A stretch of DNA of 64,000 bases from Gimesia aquarii (GTDB lineage Bacteria > Planctomycetota > Planctomycetia > Planctomycetales > Planctomycetaceae). This document shows, piece after piece, positions 63,729-64,000 of this stretch. A program made the translations under genes and the position numbers. The notes beneath the pieces were generated by a model, which saw only the letters and a list, made by a program, of their open reading frames with translations, ran no database searches and was not told where the DNA came from. The stretch is from assembly GCF_007748195.1 (NCBI RefSeq), contig NZ_CP037920.1, positions 930,001 to 994,000 of the forward strand. Reading direction: 5' to 3'. Each line of letters begins with the position of its first letter. Positions within the stretch are counted from its first letter, which is position 1.

Positions 63729-64000
63729 ATGTCAGATCAGCCGCAAAAAAAATTGCATGTCGCCATCATCACCTCAGGAGGCGCGGGGATGTTTTGTGGT
63801 GCCTGCATGCATGACAATACCTGGACCAAATCGATGATCAATCAGGGGGCCGAAGCCACTCTGATTCCCACCTACACTCCGATTCGCGTCGACGAACAGA
63901 ATATGAGTAGCTCGCAGGTCTTTCTAGGTGGAATTAATGTCTATCTCAACTATCGTTCTCGACTCTGGCAGCGTTTACCGCGCATTTTCAAGCATTGGTT
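63729..64000 (+). CDS. Glycosyltransferase (GT4-like), 3' end outside window
   Basis: The first 90 codons of a glycosyltransferase. The start KLHVAIITSGGAGMFCGACM followed by HDNTWTKSMINQGAEATLIP matches the glycine-rich donor-side loop of planctomycete GT4-like proteins, which begin xxGGAGMFCGSCMHDN. The rest is beyond the right edge. It is a likely second gene of an operon with the amidotransferase. Confidence 0.82.
   Translation, partial: MSDQPQKKLHVAIITSGGAGMFCGACMHDNTWTKSMINQGAEATLIPTYTPIRVDEQNMSSSQVFLGGINVYLNYRSRLWQRLPRIFKHW

Overview
The window looks like a Planctomycetota chromosome, most like Gimesia and its relatives (inference). The evidence is DUF1559 prepilin-like proteins, formylglycine-type sulfatases, an ECF sigma/FecR pair, a remnant of a planctomycete PSD1-type cytochrome gene, a fused ABC-2 exporter and a moderate G+C content. 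No plasmid, phage structural, integrase or CRISPR gene was recognised.

Bases 1 to about 26.4 kb read as ordinary backbone. In order they hold a DUF1559 protein, a FecR/ECF-sigma pair, a small membrane protein, a secreted alpha/beta-hydrolase-like protein, an acidic-repeat protein with an HTH domain, a PspA-like protein, a second ECF sigma factor, a LarA-like protein and a Gfo/Idh/MocA oxidoreductase. These are followed by a sulfatase, a MarC protein, an OmpA-like lipoprotein, a pseudopilin, an HlyD + ABC exporter operon, an FAH-family hydrolase, two small secreted proteins, a Bcr/CflA transporter and a tandem pair of SPFH membrane proteins.

About 26.4-61.3 kb is an accessory region ending near a tRNA-Arg(ACG). 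It is a patchwork of orphan genes: small lipoproteins, DUF6924, DUF4003 and DUF2262-like proteins, an azoreductase, a TlpA-like thioredoxin protein, aldo/keto reductases, an M48 protease and others. They are separated by copies of a short A/T-flanked motif with core GGTGTCAGGAACC. Fragments of a transposase gene carry the same motif at their outer end, which suggests that the motif derives from an insertion sequence. Several genes end inside the motif. A module of about 660 bp is duplicated (27.3 and 33.9 kb), and a PSD1 cytochrome gene is cut exactly where the first copy ends. The azoreductase sits between GTTATCC sites and is followed by an attC-like imperfect palindrome, so it looks like an integron cassette. 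An A+T-rich block at 28.4-31.8 kb holds an HNH nuclease overlapping a RusA-like gene, a second HNH-like protein and a HEPN/zinc-ribbon protein. It is the best candidate here for an undescribed defence locus. A well-formed cobalamin riboswitch precedes a DUF1559 gene rather than a recognisable B12 gene.

From 61.4 kb the window returns to backbone-like content: an unknown protein, a probable structured small RNA on the minus strand with its own promoter and terminator, a class I glutamine amidotransferase and the start of a glycosyltransferase gene.
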